Assembly (NCBI GenBank): GCA_902599485.1
Contig: CACKFP010000002.1
Span: forward strand, 35,308-99,307
Reading direction: 5' to 3'
DNA length: 64,000 bases
From: an uncultured Pelagibacteraceae bacterium
Lineage (GTDB): Bacteria > Pseudomonadota > Alphaproteobacteria > Pelagibacterales > Pelagibacteraceae
Shown: positions 21,424-34,328 of the stretch, one piece after another
How the letters are laid out: the number at the start of each line of letters is the position of its first letter
Numbering within the stretch: the first letter of the stretch is position 1
Translations under genes and position numbers: made by a program
The notes under the pieces: model-generated
Database searches by the model: none
The model's input: the letters and a program-made list of their open reading frames with translations, nothing else
What the model was told of the DNA's origin: nothing

Positions 21424-22343
21424 TGGACTTAAAGTCCAAAATAATTCTTATTTCAGGACCAACTGCATCAGGTAAATCAAAATTTGCTATTCAGCTTGCA
21501 AAAAAAATAAATGGAGAAGTTATAAATGCGGATAGTATGCAAATATTTAAAGAATTGAAAATTCTTACAGCAAGACCACAGCGAAATGATTTAAAAAGCA
21601 TAAAACATCATTTATATGGATTTAAAAGTGTAAAGGAAAATTATTCAACAGGAAATTGGCTTAACGATGCCAAGAAAAAAATTAACAATATTAAGAAAAA
21701 GAATAAAATTCCAATTCTTGTTGGTGGCACTGGTTTGTATTTTAAAGCACTTATCGATGGTATAGTTAAAATCCCTGATATTCCATTTGTTATTCGAAAT
21801 AGAATTAGAAAAAAACAATCAAAAATAGGACAAATTAAATTTTATACTGAACTTATTAAACTTGACCCACTCTGCAAAAAAAAAATTAATAAAAATGATT
21901 CACAACGATCAATAAGAGCCTATGAAGTAAAAAAGTTTACAAATAAATCTTTGTTTGATTGGTATAGTGAAACTTACTCTGATTTTACTCAAGACAGTTT
22001 TATAAAATTACATATTGATTATCCTAGAGATAAGTTAATTGAGAGAATTTCCTTAAGAACAAATGAAATGTTGAGAGATGGGGCAATAAAAGAGGCTAAG
22101 AGATTTTATAAATTAAGAATAAAGAAAGATTTATCATCTAATAAAGTTATTGGTCTAAGTGAGATTAAAGATTATCTGGATAAAAGAATAAATCTTAATG
22201 AACTGAAAGAAAAAATATCAATAAAAACAAGGCAATATGCTAAGAGACAGTCTACCTGGGCAAGAGGACAAATGTCTGATTGGAAAAAAATAAAATTTGA
22301 TAGACTTAAATCATTTACAAAAAAATTTCCTAAATCTGCATAG
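21423..22343 (+). CDS. miaA: tRNA dimethylallyltransferase
   Basis: ISGPTASGKSKFAIQLA, NADSMQIFKELKILTARP, VGGTGLYFKALIDGI. Confidence 0.95.
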   Translation: MDLKSKIILISGPTASGKSKFAIQLAKKINGEVINADSMQIFKELKILTARPQRNDLKSIKHHLYGFKSVKENYSTGNWLNDAKKKINNIKKKNKIPILVGGTGLYFKALIDGIVKIPDIPFVIRNRIRKKQSKIGQIKFYTELIKLDPLCKKKINKNDSQRSIRAYEVKKFTNKSLFDWYSETYSDFTQDSFIKLHIDYPRDKLIERISLRTNEMLRDGAIKEAKRFYKLRIKKDLSSNKVIGLSEIKDYLDKRINLNELKEKISIKTRQYAKRQSTWARGQMSDWKKIKFDRLKSFTKKFPKSA

Positions 22344-22384
22344 ATTGCTTGACCTATAAGCACAACTTCAGCTAGATTGTCTGA

Positions 22385-24151
22385 ATGTCAAAATTATACT
22401 CTGGAGCTGAAATTGTATTTAAGTGTATGGAGGACCAAAATGTTGATCATATTTTTGGTTATCCAGGTGGTGCAGTACTACCAATTTACGATGAATTACA
22501 AAATTTTAAATCAATCAAACATGTTTTAGTTAGACATGAACAAGGCGCGGGTCATGCTGCAGAAGGATATGCAAGATCGTCAGGTAAACCTGGTGTTATT
22601 TTAGTAACCTCTGGACCAGGTGCAACAAATGTAGTTACAGCTTTGACTGATGCATATATGGATTCTATTCCACTAGTTTGTATCTCAGGACAAGTTCCAA
22701 CTCACTTAATTGGCACAGATGCATTTCAAGAATGTGACACAACTGGAATAACCAGACCTTGCACTAAACATAATTGGTTAGTTAAAGATATAAACGATTT
22801 AGCTGATACAATTCATAAAGCATTTGAAGTAGCTACAACTGGCAGACCTGGACCAGTTTTAGTCGATATACCAAAAGATATTCAATTTCAAAAAACAAAA
22901 TATAACAGACCAAAAAAAGAAAAAAAACTTAATGGTAAATCTCACAACCATTTTAAGCAAAACAACATTGATGAATTAATTGAATTAATGAGTAAATCTT
23001 CAAAACCTATTTTTTATACTGGTGGCGGAGTGATTAATTCTGGACCTAAGGCAAGTGAACTTTTAAGAGAACTTGTATATGCAACAGGTTTTCCCATTAC
23101 ATCAACTTTACAGGGATTAGGATCTTTCCCAGGCGATGATAATCAATTTTTAGGAATGTTAGGTATGCATGGAACTTATGAAGCAAATAATGCAATGCAT
23201 GACTGTGATTTAATGATTAACATTGGAGCACGTTTTGACGATAGGATAACAGGCAAAATAGACGAATTTTCACCAAAATCAAAAAAAGTTCACATTGATA
23301 TAGATCCATCATCTATAAATAAAAATGTTAAAGTAGATTTAGCTATTGTAGGAGATGTAAAAACTGTTCTTTCATCGACCTTAAAAAGTTTAAAACAAAA
23401 AAAATCAAAATTTTTAAACTCAAATAAACAAAAGACTTCTAAATGGTGGGAAAAAATTCAAAAATGGAGGTCGGTTAGATCTTTAGATTATATTGGAAGT
23501 GAGGAGACTATAAAGCCTCAGTATGCTATTGAAAGATTGTATGAATTAACTAAAGATAAAGATTCCTACATTACTACTGAGGTAGGACAACATCAGATGT
23601 GGGCCGCACAACATTATAAATTTAACAAACCAAATCGTTGGATGACATCTGGTGGTTTAGGTACTATGGGATATGGTTTACCAGCGGCAGTGGGTGTACA
23701 AGTTGCACATCCAAAAAAATTAGTTATTGATATTGCGGGAGAAGCTTCAGTATTAATGACAATACAAGAAATGTCTACAGCTGTACAATACAACCTTCCA
23801 ATTAAAATATTTATATTAAACAATCAATACATGGGTATGGTTAGACAATGGCAAGAACTTTTGCATGATAAAAACTATTCTGAAAGTTATACTGCTGCTC
23901 TACCAGATTTTGTTAAATTAGCTGAAGCATATAACTGTGTTGGTATAAGAGCAAAAACTCCAGAAGAGTTAGACGATAAAATTATTGAAATGTTGAATAC
24001 AGATAGACCTGTAATTTTTGATTGCATGGTTGATAAAGTAGAAAATTGTTTTCCAATGATACCATCGGGAAAGCCTCATAATCAGATGATTTTGGGGCCC
24101 AAAGATCAAGAAAGTAAGAAGATTACTGGTAAAGGTAAGTCCTTAGTTTAA
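22385..24151 (+). CDS. ilvB: Acetolactate synthase large subunit
   Basis: FGYPGGAVLPIYDEL, RHEQGAGHAAEGYARSSGKPGV, TPP domain, NQYMGMVRQWQELL. Confidence 0.96.
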   Translation: MSKLYSGAEIVFKCMEDQNVDHIFGYPGGAVLPIYDELQNFKSIKHVLVRHEQGAGHAAEGYARSSGKPGVILVTSGPGATNVVTALTDAYMDSIPLVCISGQVPTHLIGTDAFQECDTTGITRPCTKHNWLVKDINDLADTIHKAFEVATTGRPGPVLVDIPKDIQFQKTKYNRPKKEKKLNGKSHNHFKQNNIDELIELMSKSSKPIFYTGGGVINSGPKASELLRELVYATGFPITSTLQGLGSFPGDDNQFLGMLGMHGTYEANNAMHDCDLMINIGARFDDRITGKIDEFSPKSKKVHIDIDPSSINKNVKVDLAIVGDVKTVLSSTLKSLKQKKSKFLNSNKQKTSKWWEKIQKWRSVRSLDYIGSEETIKPQYAIERLYELTKDKDSYITTEVGQHQMWAAQHYKFNKPNRWMTSGGLGTMGYGLPAAVGVQVAHPKKLVIDIAGEASVLMTIQEMSTAVQYNLPIKIFILNNQYMGMVRQWQELLHDKNYSESYTAALPDFVKLAEAYNCVGIRAKTPEELDDKIIEMLNTDRPVIFDCMVDKVENCFPMIPSGKPHNQMILGPKDQESKKITGKGKSLV

Positions 24152-24699
24152 TGCCTAATTCAAAATCAGCGTATAGTTTTTCAAATAAAAAAGAGAAATT
24201 TGATACACATATTATAGTTGTTTGGGTAGATAATGAAGCTGGTGTATTGGCTAGAGTAGTCGGTCTATTTTCTGGCAGAGGTTATAATATTGAATCTTTA
24301 GCAGTTGCCCAAGTTGACGAAAAGTTAAATATATCAAGGATAACAATTGTAACTACAGGAACACCACAAGTTGTTAATCAAATTAAACTTCAATTAAGAA
24401 AACTTGTGCCTGTTCATAAGGTTGCAGATTTTAAAAGAGAAGATAAAGCTGTCATCTTCAAGGAGATGGCGTTATTTAAAATCGTTGGTCCAAATAATAA
24501 ATTAGAAGGTGCATTGAAAGCTTGTAAAAAATATAATCCTGTAATACTAGACAAAACAAAAAAATCAAATGTTATTCAAATAACAGCTTTAAGACGAGAA
24601 ATAGATAAAATGTCAAAGGATTTAAAAAAATTTGGATTGGTGAGTGTTTCAAGAACAGGAGCCGTAGCTATGACAAGAGGTGCAGATATATTTAAATAA
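24151..24699 (+). CDS. ilvH: Acetolactate synthase small (regulatory) subunit
   Basis: ACT domain VDNEAGVLARVVGLFSGRGYNIESLAVA; follows ilvB. Confidence 0.94.
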   Translation: MPNSKSAYSFSNKKEKFDTHIIVVWVDNEAGVLARVVGLFSGRGYNIESLAVAQVDEKLNISRITIVTTGTPQVVNQIKLQLRKLVPVHKVADFKREDKAVIFKEMALFKIVGPNNKLEGALKACKKYNPVILDKTKKSNVIQITALRREIDKMSKDLKKFGLVSVSRTGAVAMTRGADIFK

Positions 24700-24702
24700 T
24701 AA

Positions 24703-25740
<1,038 letters not shown>

Positions 25741-25825
25741 CTTCATGTTAAAATTGGGTTAAATTACGCAATTTATTTTGCAATCTGAGCGAGAGCATGT
25801 ATTATGCTCCAGCTAAAAATTTACA

Positions 25826-27400
25826 ATGTCAGATAAAGAAAAATTATACATATTTGATACGACAATGCGTGATGGTGAACAATCACCAGGCGCATCTATG
25901 AGCGTTGAGGAAAAAATTCAGATTTCAAGAGTATTTGATGAAATGGGAATAGATATCGTTGAAGCTGGTTTCCCAATTGCATCACCAGGAGATTTTGAGG
26001 CAGTCTCTGAAATAAGCAAAATAATGAAAAACTCAATTCCATGTGGTCTTTCAAGAGCATTAAAAAAAGATATTGATGCATGTCACGAGTCTCTAAAACA
26101 TGCTCCAAGATTTAGAATCCATACTTTTATTTCTACAAGTCCATTACATATGAAACACAAACTTGAAATGACAAACGAGCAGGTTTTAGATGCAATTAAA
26201 GAAAGTGTTACTTATGCAAGAAACTTTACCGACGATGTTGAATGGTCATGTGAGGATGGAACAAGAACTGATATGGATTTCATGTGTAAAACAGTTGAGC
26301 TTGCAATTAATTGTGGAGCTAAAACAATAAATATTCCAGATACAGTTGGATATTCTATACCTGAAGAATTTGCAAAAACAATTAAACACTTAAAAAATAA
26401 TGTTCCAAATATAGATAAAGCAATATTATCTGCACACTGTCACAATGATCTCGGCTTAGCTGTAGCAAATGCATTAGCTGGAGTTTCTGAAGGTGTAAGA
26501 CAAATAGAGTGTACAATTAATGGAATAGGTGAAAGAGCAGGAAATGCTGCATTAGAAGAAGTAGTTATGGCAATTAAAACAAGAAATGATTTGATGCCAT
26601 ATAATACAGGTATAAAAACAGAATTAATTAGCAAAGCCTCTAAAATAGTTTCAAATGCTACTGGTTTTCCAGTTCAATTTAATAAAGCAATAGTTGGGAA
26701 AAACGCTTTTGCTCATGAGTCAGGAATTCATCAAGATGGAATGTTAAAGAATAGAGAAACTTATGAAATTATGACTCCGGAGAGTGTAGGTGTTAAGAAA
26801 ACCTCACTTGTTATGGGTAAACATTCAGGGCGACATGCTTTTAAAGATAAATTATCAGACTTAGGTTATTCAGATCTTACAGACGATATTATCCAAGCTG
26901 CTTTTGGAAAATTTAAAGTTTTAGCGGATAAAAAGAAACATATATATGATGAAGATATAGTAGCGTTAGTTGATGATAGTTTAATTGTAGATAATAAAAT
27001 AAATGCGATTAATTTAAAATCTTTAAAAGTATTTGCTGGTACAGGGGAACCGCAAAAAGCTGAAATGACATTAGATGTCTATGGTGATATTAAGAGTACG
27101 ACCGAAACTGGTGATGGCCCAGTTGATGCAATATTTAAATGTATAAAAAAACTATTTCCGCATGATGTTAAATTATCTCTTTATCAAGTACATGCAGTTA
27201 CCGAAGGTACAGATGCTCAGGCAACTGTAAGTGTAAAAATTGAAGAAAATGATAGAACAACCGTAGGTCAATCAGCCGATACAGATACTTTAGTTGCATC
27301 AGCTAACGCATATTTAAATGCATTAAATAAAATGCTGATAAAACGTGAGAAAAGAGCACCTTCTCAAAATATTAAACATCAAAAAGTGAAAGGAATATAG
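25826..27400 (+). CDS. leuA: 2-isopropylmalate synthase
   Basis: FDTTMRDGEQSPGASM, HCHNDLGLAVANAL, GIGERAGNAALEEV, LeuA regulatory C-terminal domain. Confidence 0.95.
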   Translation: MSDKEKLYIFDTTMRDGEQSPGASMSVEEKIQISRVFDEMGIDIVEAGFPIASPGDFEAVSEISKIMKNSIPCGLSRALKKDIDACHESLKHAPRFRIHTFISTSPLHMKHKLEMTNEQVLDAIKESVTYARNFTDDVEWSCEDGTRTDMDFMCKTVELAINCGAKTINIPDTVGYSIPEEFAKTIKHLKNNVPNIDKAILSAHCHNDLGLAVANALAGVSEGVRQIECTINGIGERAGNAALEEVVMAIKTRNDLMPYNTGIKTELISKASKIVSNATGFPVQFNKAIVGKNAFAHESGIHQDGMLKNRETYEIMTPESVGVKKTSLVMGKHSGRHAFKDKLSDLGYSDLTDDIIQAAFGKFKVLADKKKHIYDEDIVALVDDSLIVDNKINAINLKSLKVFAGTGEPQKAEMTLDVYGDIKSTTETGDGPVDAIFKCIKKLFPHDVKLSLYQVHAVTEGTDAQATVSVKIEENDRTTVGQSADTDTLVASANAYLNALNKMLIKREKRAPSQNIKHQKVKGI

Positions 27401-27404
27401 ATAA

Positions 27405-28436
<1,032 letters not shown>

Positions 28437-28441
28437 ATATT

Positions 28442-29278
28442 ATGTCAACAGAGTCGAGTAGAGATGATTTTATTATTGCTATTCGTTCAGCATTTTTAAA
28501 AAAAGGAAATAGACAAAAGTTTTCTTTATTTACCCTATTAATCATATCTATTTTAGTTTTATCATTAGAGTATTTTAAAACAGGTCCAGTTAATCAATTT
28601 AGATCTATTACAAAAGATATAATATTTAGAGGTTCATATGTAGTATCGAGTCCATTCAAATATGTAAAAGATAAATATTACCTCTTCCAAGATCATATGA
28701 GTATGTATGAAGAGTTTTCAGTTTTAAGAGACAAGGACCTTGATCTTGACTCACTTAGAAAAGAAGTTGATTTTTACAAATCAGAAAATGCTCTTCTAAA
28801 AAAATTGATAGAGGAAAGAGATCTCTTTTCCAAAGAGTATATGTTAACAAAGATTTTATTGGATAAACAAAGTCCTTATTTGAAGTCTTTAATAATTAAT
28901 AAAGGTCAAAAAAATGGAGTTAAATTAGGGTCAGCTGTTAAAGATCGGCTATATTACATTGGAAAGGTTGTAAATGTTAACTTTTTAAGCGCAAGAGTAT
29001 TACTGGCTAATGATCTAAATAGCAAAATCCCAATCATTATTGAGCCAAGTGGCATCAATGCAATACTCTCAGGAAATGGGAATGACCAGTATGCTGAGTT
29101 AGAGTACTTGCCAAAAGAAAATGAAATAAAAGAGAACGAAATTGTATATACCTCTGGATCAGATGGCACAATTCCAGCATCAATTCCTGTTGGAAAAATA
29201 GTTATTCAGGAAAATAAAAAATACGTGAAGTTTTTTAGCAATTTAAATCAACTTAATTATGTGCAGGTGAATAAGTAA
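28442..29278 (+). CDS. mreC: Rod shape-determining protein MreC
   Basis: N-terminal TM plus coiled coil, INKGQKNGVKLGSAV; between mreB and mreD. Confidence 0.92.
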   Translation: MSTESSRDDFIIAIRSAFLKKGNRQKFSLFTLLIISILVLSLEYFKTGPVNQFRSITKDIIFRGSYVVSSPFKYVKDKYYLFQDHMSMYEEFSVLRDKDLDLDSLRKEVDFYKSENALLKKLIEERDLFSKEYMLTKILLDKQSPYLKSLIINKGQKNGVKLGSAVKDRLYYIGKVVNVNFLSARVLLANDLNSKIPIIIEPSGINAILSGNGNDQYAELEYLPKENEIKENEIVYTSGSDGTIPASIPVGKIVIQENKKYVKFFSNLNQLNYVQVNK

Positions 29279-29279
29279 A

Positions 29280-29801
29280 ATGGCTAGAGGAGATATAAAA
29301 ATTTATCAATACCTATTAAATGGTTTCCCAATTATTTTATTATTTTTCTTTGCTTTAACAGGCTACTCATTTTCATTTAATATTTTTAAAATTAATATAT
29401 CTTTTAATTTTATTCACTTAATTGTTTTTTATTGGGTTTTAAGAAAGCCCGAAATGCTTGGTTATGGACTTATTTTTTTCGCAGGTGTTATTAATGATGT
29501 TGTACAAAACCTACCAATTGGAGTTTCATCAATAAATTATCTTTTACTCTGTGTTATTGCATCTTTTTTTAGGGCAAGAACCCTAGTTCCTAATTTAATT
29601 TATGATTGGATACTATTTTTTATAGCAATATTAATTGTTAGCTCAATTCATTTTACAGTATTAGCAATTTTCTTTGATGGAAATATTAGTTATGGGGCTT
29701 TAATGTCAACAGCTTTTTTTTCATTTTTAATTTATCCAGCAGTGGCAAAAATATTTAATCAAATTTACTTACTAGGTTTAAGACAAGAAAATGTTGAATA
29801 G
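29280..29801 (+). CDS. mreD: Rod shape-determining protein MreD
   Basis: Small multi-TM protein in mreBCD order. Confidence 0.82.
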   Translation: MARGDIKIYQYLLNGFPIILLFFFALTGYSFSFNIFKINISFNFIHLIVFYWVLRKPEMLGYGLIFFAGVINDVVQNLPIGVSSINYLLLCVIASFFRARTLVPNLIYDWILFFIAILIVSSIHFTVLAIFFDGNISYGALMSTAFFSFLIYPAVAKIFNQIYLLGLRQENVE

Positions 29802-31740
29802 AGGAAGAAACATCGAAAAGGGTAGAGTTATAACAAGGAGGATGTTTATTCTGGCTGCTGCAAAAATATTACTTTTTGCCGGCATATCATCAAGATTATA
29901 TAATTTACAAATTTCTGATAGAGAAAAATATAAAATTTTATCTGATAAAAATAGGATACGTGAATGGAAAACTCCTCCTCAGAGAGGTATAATTGTAGAT
30001 AATTTTAATCAAGTACTAGCAAGTAACGATAGAGTATTTCAACTACACTTAATATTAGATGAAATTAACGATTTTGATGTAACAATATTCAAAATTAAAA
30101 ATTTAATTGGTTTAGATCAGTTTCAAATTAAAAAATTATATAAAAAAAAGGAGAGATTAAAACCTTGGGATACATTAGTAGTTTCAGATAATTTAACTTG
30201 GGAACAATTCTCAAAAATTAATTTATATTTACACGAATTAGAAGGTGCAAAACCTGTATTATCGACATCCAGGTTTTATCCCTATGCTAACGACTTGGTA
30301 CATATAGTTGGTTATGTTGGTGACGCTAGTCCAAAAGATCTTGAAAAGCCTGAGATAAAAGAAAATTTTGTTCCAGGTCTAAAAGTTGGAAAATATGGAA
30401 TAGAAAATTCTCAAGAGAAAATGTTAATAGGTAACTACGGTATTAAAAGATATGAAGTCAATGCATCTGGAAAAAGAATAAGCCAAATAGATTATATTAA
30501 AGAAAGACAAGGTAATAAAGTTAACTTAACTATAGATATAGAAATTCAAAAATATGCCCAAGAGCTGCTTAAAGGAAAAGCAGGTTCAATATGCGCAATG
30601 GACATTTATACTGGAGAAGTTGTTGCAATGGCATCATCACCAACCTATGATCCAAATAAATTTACACACGGAATTAATCAAAAAGATTGGCAAGAAATTA
30701 GAAATAATCCTCTAAAACCATTGATAAATAAGTCTATTGCAGGGCTTTATTCTCCCGGTTCAACTTTTAAGCCATTAGTTGCTCTAGCAGCTCTTGAATA
30801 TGGAATATTAGATCCAAATAAAACAATAAGATGCAAAGGTCATAAGCATCCATACGAACTATATGGAGTTAAATATCATTGTTGGAAAAAAGAAGGTCAC
30901 GGTTACATGAAGTTGAGAAATGCAATCAAACAATCTTGCGATATTTACTTTTATGAAATGGCAAGATTACTAGGTGTTGATAAATTATCTATAATTGCAA
31001 AAAGATATGGGCTAGGGACTAATGTGCTTGGAGATCTTTATAACGACGAAAAAAATGGATTGGTTCCAGATACTAAATGGAAGAGACGTGCATTGGAGCA
31101 AAGTTGGTATTTAGGAGAAACTGTTATCAATGGTATTGGACAAGGTTATATTCAAACTACACCACTACAACTTTGTCTAATGACTGCACAAATTGCAAAT
31201 GGAGGATATAAAATAAAGCCTCACATCATAAAAGACGAGACTATAAATTATAAGGATGTAATAAATAAAATTAAATTAGATCAATCTAATTTTCCATTGC
31301 ATGAAAGAAATTACTTAGATGACATAAAAGTCGAATTTTATCAAAGAATGTATCACAAAAAGTCTAATATTAATTTTGTTCTAGATGCGATGTTTGGCTC
31401 TACAAATGAGCAATATGGAACATCATATAAATCTCGTTATGATGATCCCAAATATCAATTTGCTGGTAAAACTGGAACATCGCAAGTTAGAAGAATAACT
31501 GATCTTGATAGAGAACTAGATTTAGATACTGATCAAATTGAGTATAAAAAAAGAGACCATGCATTGTATGTTGCTTTTGCGCCATATAAGGATCCACGAT
31601 ATGCAATAAGTGTTATTATTGAACATGGAGGCTCTGGAAGTAAAGCAGCTGCTCCGCTTGCAAGCAAATTGATCAAAAGAATTATCGACAGACATAAATT
31701 AAGAGAACAATTTAATAACGGAAATACAAGTTTAGCGTAA
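29791..31740 (+). CDS. mrdA: Penicillin-binding protein 2
   Basis: Transpeptidase motifs YSPGSTFKPLVAL (SxxK), FAGKTGTSQV (KTGT); between mreD and rodA. Confidence 0.95.
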   Translation: MLNRGRNIEKGRVITRRMFILAAAKILLFAGISSRLYNLQISDREKYKILSDKNRIREWKTPPQRGIIVDNFNQVLASNDRVFQLHLILDEINDFDVTIFKIKNLIGLDQFQIKKLYKKKERLKPWDTLVVSDNLTWEQFSKINLYLHELEGAKPVLSTSRFYPYANDLVHIVGYVGDASPKDLEKPEIKENFVPGLKVGKYGIENSQEKMLIGNYGIKRYEVNASGKRISQIDYIKERQGNKVNLTIDIEIQKYAQELLKGKAGSICAMDIYTGEVVAMASSPTYDPNKFTHGINQKDWQEIRNNPLKPLINKSIAGLYSPGSTFKPLVALAALEYGILDPNKTIRCKGHKHPYELYGVKYHCWKKEGHGYMKLRNAIKQSCDIYFYEMARLLGVDKLSIIAKRYGLGTNVLGDLYNDEKNGLVPDTKWKRRALEQSWYLGETVINGIGQGYIQTTPLQLCLMTAQIANGGYKIKPHIIKDETINYKDVINKIKLDQSNFPLHERNYLDDIKVEFYQRMYHKKSNINFVLDAMFGSTNEQYGTSYKSRYDDPKYQFAGKTGTSQVRRITDLDRELDLDTDQIEYKKRDHALYVAFAPYKDPRYAISVIIEHGGSGSKAAAPLASKLIKRIIDRHKLREQFNNGNTSLA

Positions 31741-32870
31741 TGTTAAGAGAGAGAATACAATCTAGTAATTACAGTTTTTTAGACAAGTTAAGATCTATTG
31801 ATTATTTATTGATATTGTTAATCATTGCTATTGGGTCAATTAGTGTATTTGCAATTTACTCAACAGAGGGAGGAAAATTTTCTTTTTATACTAAAAATCA
31901 CATAATAAGATTATCTGTATTTTTTAGTTTATTTTTAGTCTTATCATTTGTCAGAGTTTCTACCTGGTATAAAAATGCTTACTTATTTTATATTGTTGGA
32001 TTAGTTTTATTGATAACAGTTTTATTTTTTGGAATTTCAGCTTCTGGCGCAACAAGATGGATAAACTTATACTTTCTGAATTTACAGCCTTCAGAGCTAA
32101 TGAAGATTGCTGTAATAATATGTTTTGCTAGATATTATCATAGGATACAAAGCTCAGATATTCAAAGCTATAAATTTTTAATTCAACCAATTATACTTTT
32201 AATAATTCCTTGTTATCTTGTTATACAGCAACCTGATTTAGGTACTTCTATTTTAATTGCAGGAAGTGGTATTGCTATAATTTGGTTGGCAGGTCTTAAT
32301 ATTAAATACTTTATTTACTCGGGATTGTTATTATTGGTCTCATTACCTTTTGCTATATCCATTTTAAAACCTTATCAAAAATCGAGAATTCTAACTTTCT
32401 TTAATCCTGATAGAGATCCTCTAGGAGCTGGGTATCAAATAATTCAATCTAAAATAGCTATTGGATCTGGCGGTTTTTTTGGAAAAGGATATCTAAAAGG
32501 AACTCAAAGCTATTTAGAATTTTTACCTGAAAAACATACCGACTTTATATTTACACTTTTTTCAGAGGAGTTCGGGTTTCTTGGGTCAATTATACTTTTA
32601 TTTTTATACATATTATTAATTTATAGAATAATAAACGTTGGGCTAGTCTCAAGGAGTTTCTTTGCAAAATTATATTGCTTTGGTTTTGCTACAGCAATTT
32701 TTTTATATGTATTTGTTAACATAGCAATGGTTTTAGGAATGCTACCAATTGTTGGCGCACCATTACCTATAATGTCTTATGGTGGATCATCTTTATTATC
32801 TATTATGTTGGGATTGAGTATTGTTATGAGTTGTAAAATTTATAATCAGGAACAAATATCAGTCTATTAA
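31740..32870 (+). CDS. rodA: Rod shape-determining protein RodA (SEDS family)
   Basis: Multi-TM, SGATRWINLYFLNLQPSELMKIAVI, EKHTDFIFTLFSEEFGFLGS, PLPIMSYGGSSLLSIM. Confidence 0.95.
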   Translation: MLRERIQSSNYSFLDKLRSIDYLLILLIIAIGSISVFAIYSTEGGKFSFYTKNHIIRLSVFFSLFLVLSFVRVSTWYKNAYLFYIVGLVLLITVLFFGISASGATRWINLYFLNLQPSELMKIAVIICFARYYHRIQSSDIQSYKFLIQPIILLIIPCYLVIQQPDLGTSILIAGSGIAIIWLAGLNIKYFIYSGLLLLVSLPFAISILKPYQKSRILTFFNPDRDPLGAGYQIIQSKIAIGSGGFFGKGYLKGTQSYLEFLPEKHTDFIFTLFSEEFGFLGSIILLFLYILLIYRIINVGLVSRSFFAKLYCFGFATAIFLYVFVNIAMVLGMLPIVGAPLPIMSYGGSSLLSIMLGLSIVMSCKIYNQEQISVY

Positions 32871-34160
32871 CTATTTTCCATCTATAGCAACAATTGTTAA
32901 ATCATCTTTTTGTATGTGGCCTGCACCAAGAATATCATCAATCATTGTTTTAAGCCTCTCGTTAATTGGAGTTGACTGGTATTTTTTAATATAATTTTCA
33001 AATCCTTCAGATCCTAACATTTCTCCACTTGGATTTTTTATCTCAGTAATTCCATCTGTAAAAATATACATTGAGCTTTTTTCAAAAGGAATGGTATGTT
33101 CAGGATATTTCGTTTTAGGCATGATACCTAATGGTGGACCTGCTTCTGAAAAATTACTAAAAGCACCATCAGAAGATAGTATCAATGGTGGTTCGTGACC
33201 CGCACTAGACAACAACAGCTCTTTTTTATTTGAATCATATATTCCGATTAGCATCGTAACAAACATACCTCTCGAAATTGTTTCACATATTTCATTATTA
33301 AGTTGAAACAACAGATCTGATGCAGAAAGATTTGTTTTGCTTAAACATCTATAAAGACTGGATGCTTTTGACATCAACAAAGATGATTTAATCCCTTTTC
33401 CAGATACATCTGCAACCCCAAATCCATATTTTCCATCTCCTAAATCAGAAAAATTATAAAAATCCCCAGAGACAACTTTTGCTGGAATATTGATACCTGA
33501 AATAGGAAAGTCTTTCTCTTTATTTTTAGACAATAAAGATCTTTGAATTTCTCCAACAATTTCTACTTCTTTTTGAATTTTATTTTTTTCAACCATTTCT
33601 TTTGCCATCTTTGCATTTCTAATTGCTAGTGCAGCAGGAGCAGATAGTGTTTCTAAAAGTTTTCTATCATCTTCTATAAATAGTTTGTCTTGAGTTTTCT
33701 TATTTAAACAATGAATAACTCCAATACACTCATTTGCAGCAATCAAAGGTGAACACAAAACTGAGTATGTTGTAAAGTTTGTTTTATTATCTAAGTCAAA
33801 ATAAAATTCTGCGATTTCTCTTACATCTTTTCTTACGTTTCCTACACGAATACATTTTCTTTGCTGAACAGCTTTACCCATAACACCGTCTTTTAGATCT
33901 AATTCATATTCATCCAAATAATCTTGATGAAGTGATGCAATACATTCAAATTTTTTCTTTTGCTCATTTATTAAAAAAATGTTTGCAGCTTCTGCATTCA
34001 GTCTCGCAATAATTACTCGCAATGCGTTCATTAGGGTGTCGTTTAAATCAAGAGATAAAGCAAAGTCTTGATTCATTTTTGTTACAAGTTCTAAGTCGAC
34101 ATTAACTTGTTCAGCTTCTTTTTTAGGTTCGATCGGTTTTTTTGATTTAAATAGAAACAT
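32871..34160 (-). CDS. GAF-domain PP2C/SpoIIE-type (RsbU-like) serine phosphatase
   Basis: N-terminal GAF-like region; C-terminal KVVSGDFYNF, FGVADVSGKGIKSSLLMSKA, SSAGHEPPLIL, FTDGITEIKN. Confidence 0.9.
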   Translation of the reverse strand: MFLFKSKKPIEPKKEAEQVNVDLELVTKMNQDFALSLDLNDTLMNALRVIIARLNAEAANIFLINEQKKKFECIASLHQDYLDEYELDLKDGVMGKAVQQRKCIRVGNVRKDVREIAEFYFDLDNKTNFTTYSVLCSPLIAANECIGVIHCLNKKTQDKLFIEDDRKLLETLSAPAALAIRNAKMAKEMVEKNKIQKEVEIVGEIQRSLLSKNKEKDFPISGINIPAKVVSGDFYNFSDLGDGKYGFGVADVSGKGIKSSLLMSKASSLYRCLSKTNLSASDLLFQLNNEICETISRGMFVTMLIGIYDSNKKELLLSSAGHEPPLILSSDGAFSNFSEAGPPLGIMPKTKYPEHTIPFEKSSMYIFTDGITEIKNPSGEMLGSEGFENYIKKYQSTPINERLKTMIDDILGAGHIQKDDLTIVAIDGK

Positions 34161-34328
34161 TTATTTAACTAGTATTTTAAGCAATTTTTGATAAATTTTT
34201 CAACAATGGAGATTATAATTAATACACCTAATTTATACATCCACCTTCAGGATGCCGTACTAATGGTTCAGTATGTAATTGATGGGTTAATTCACATAAC
34301 ATCAAACATTAAATTATAATCAGTTTCT

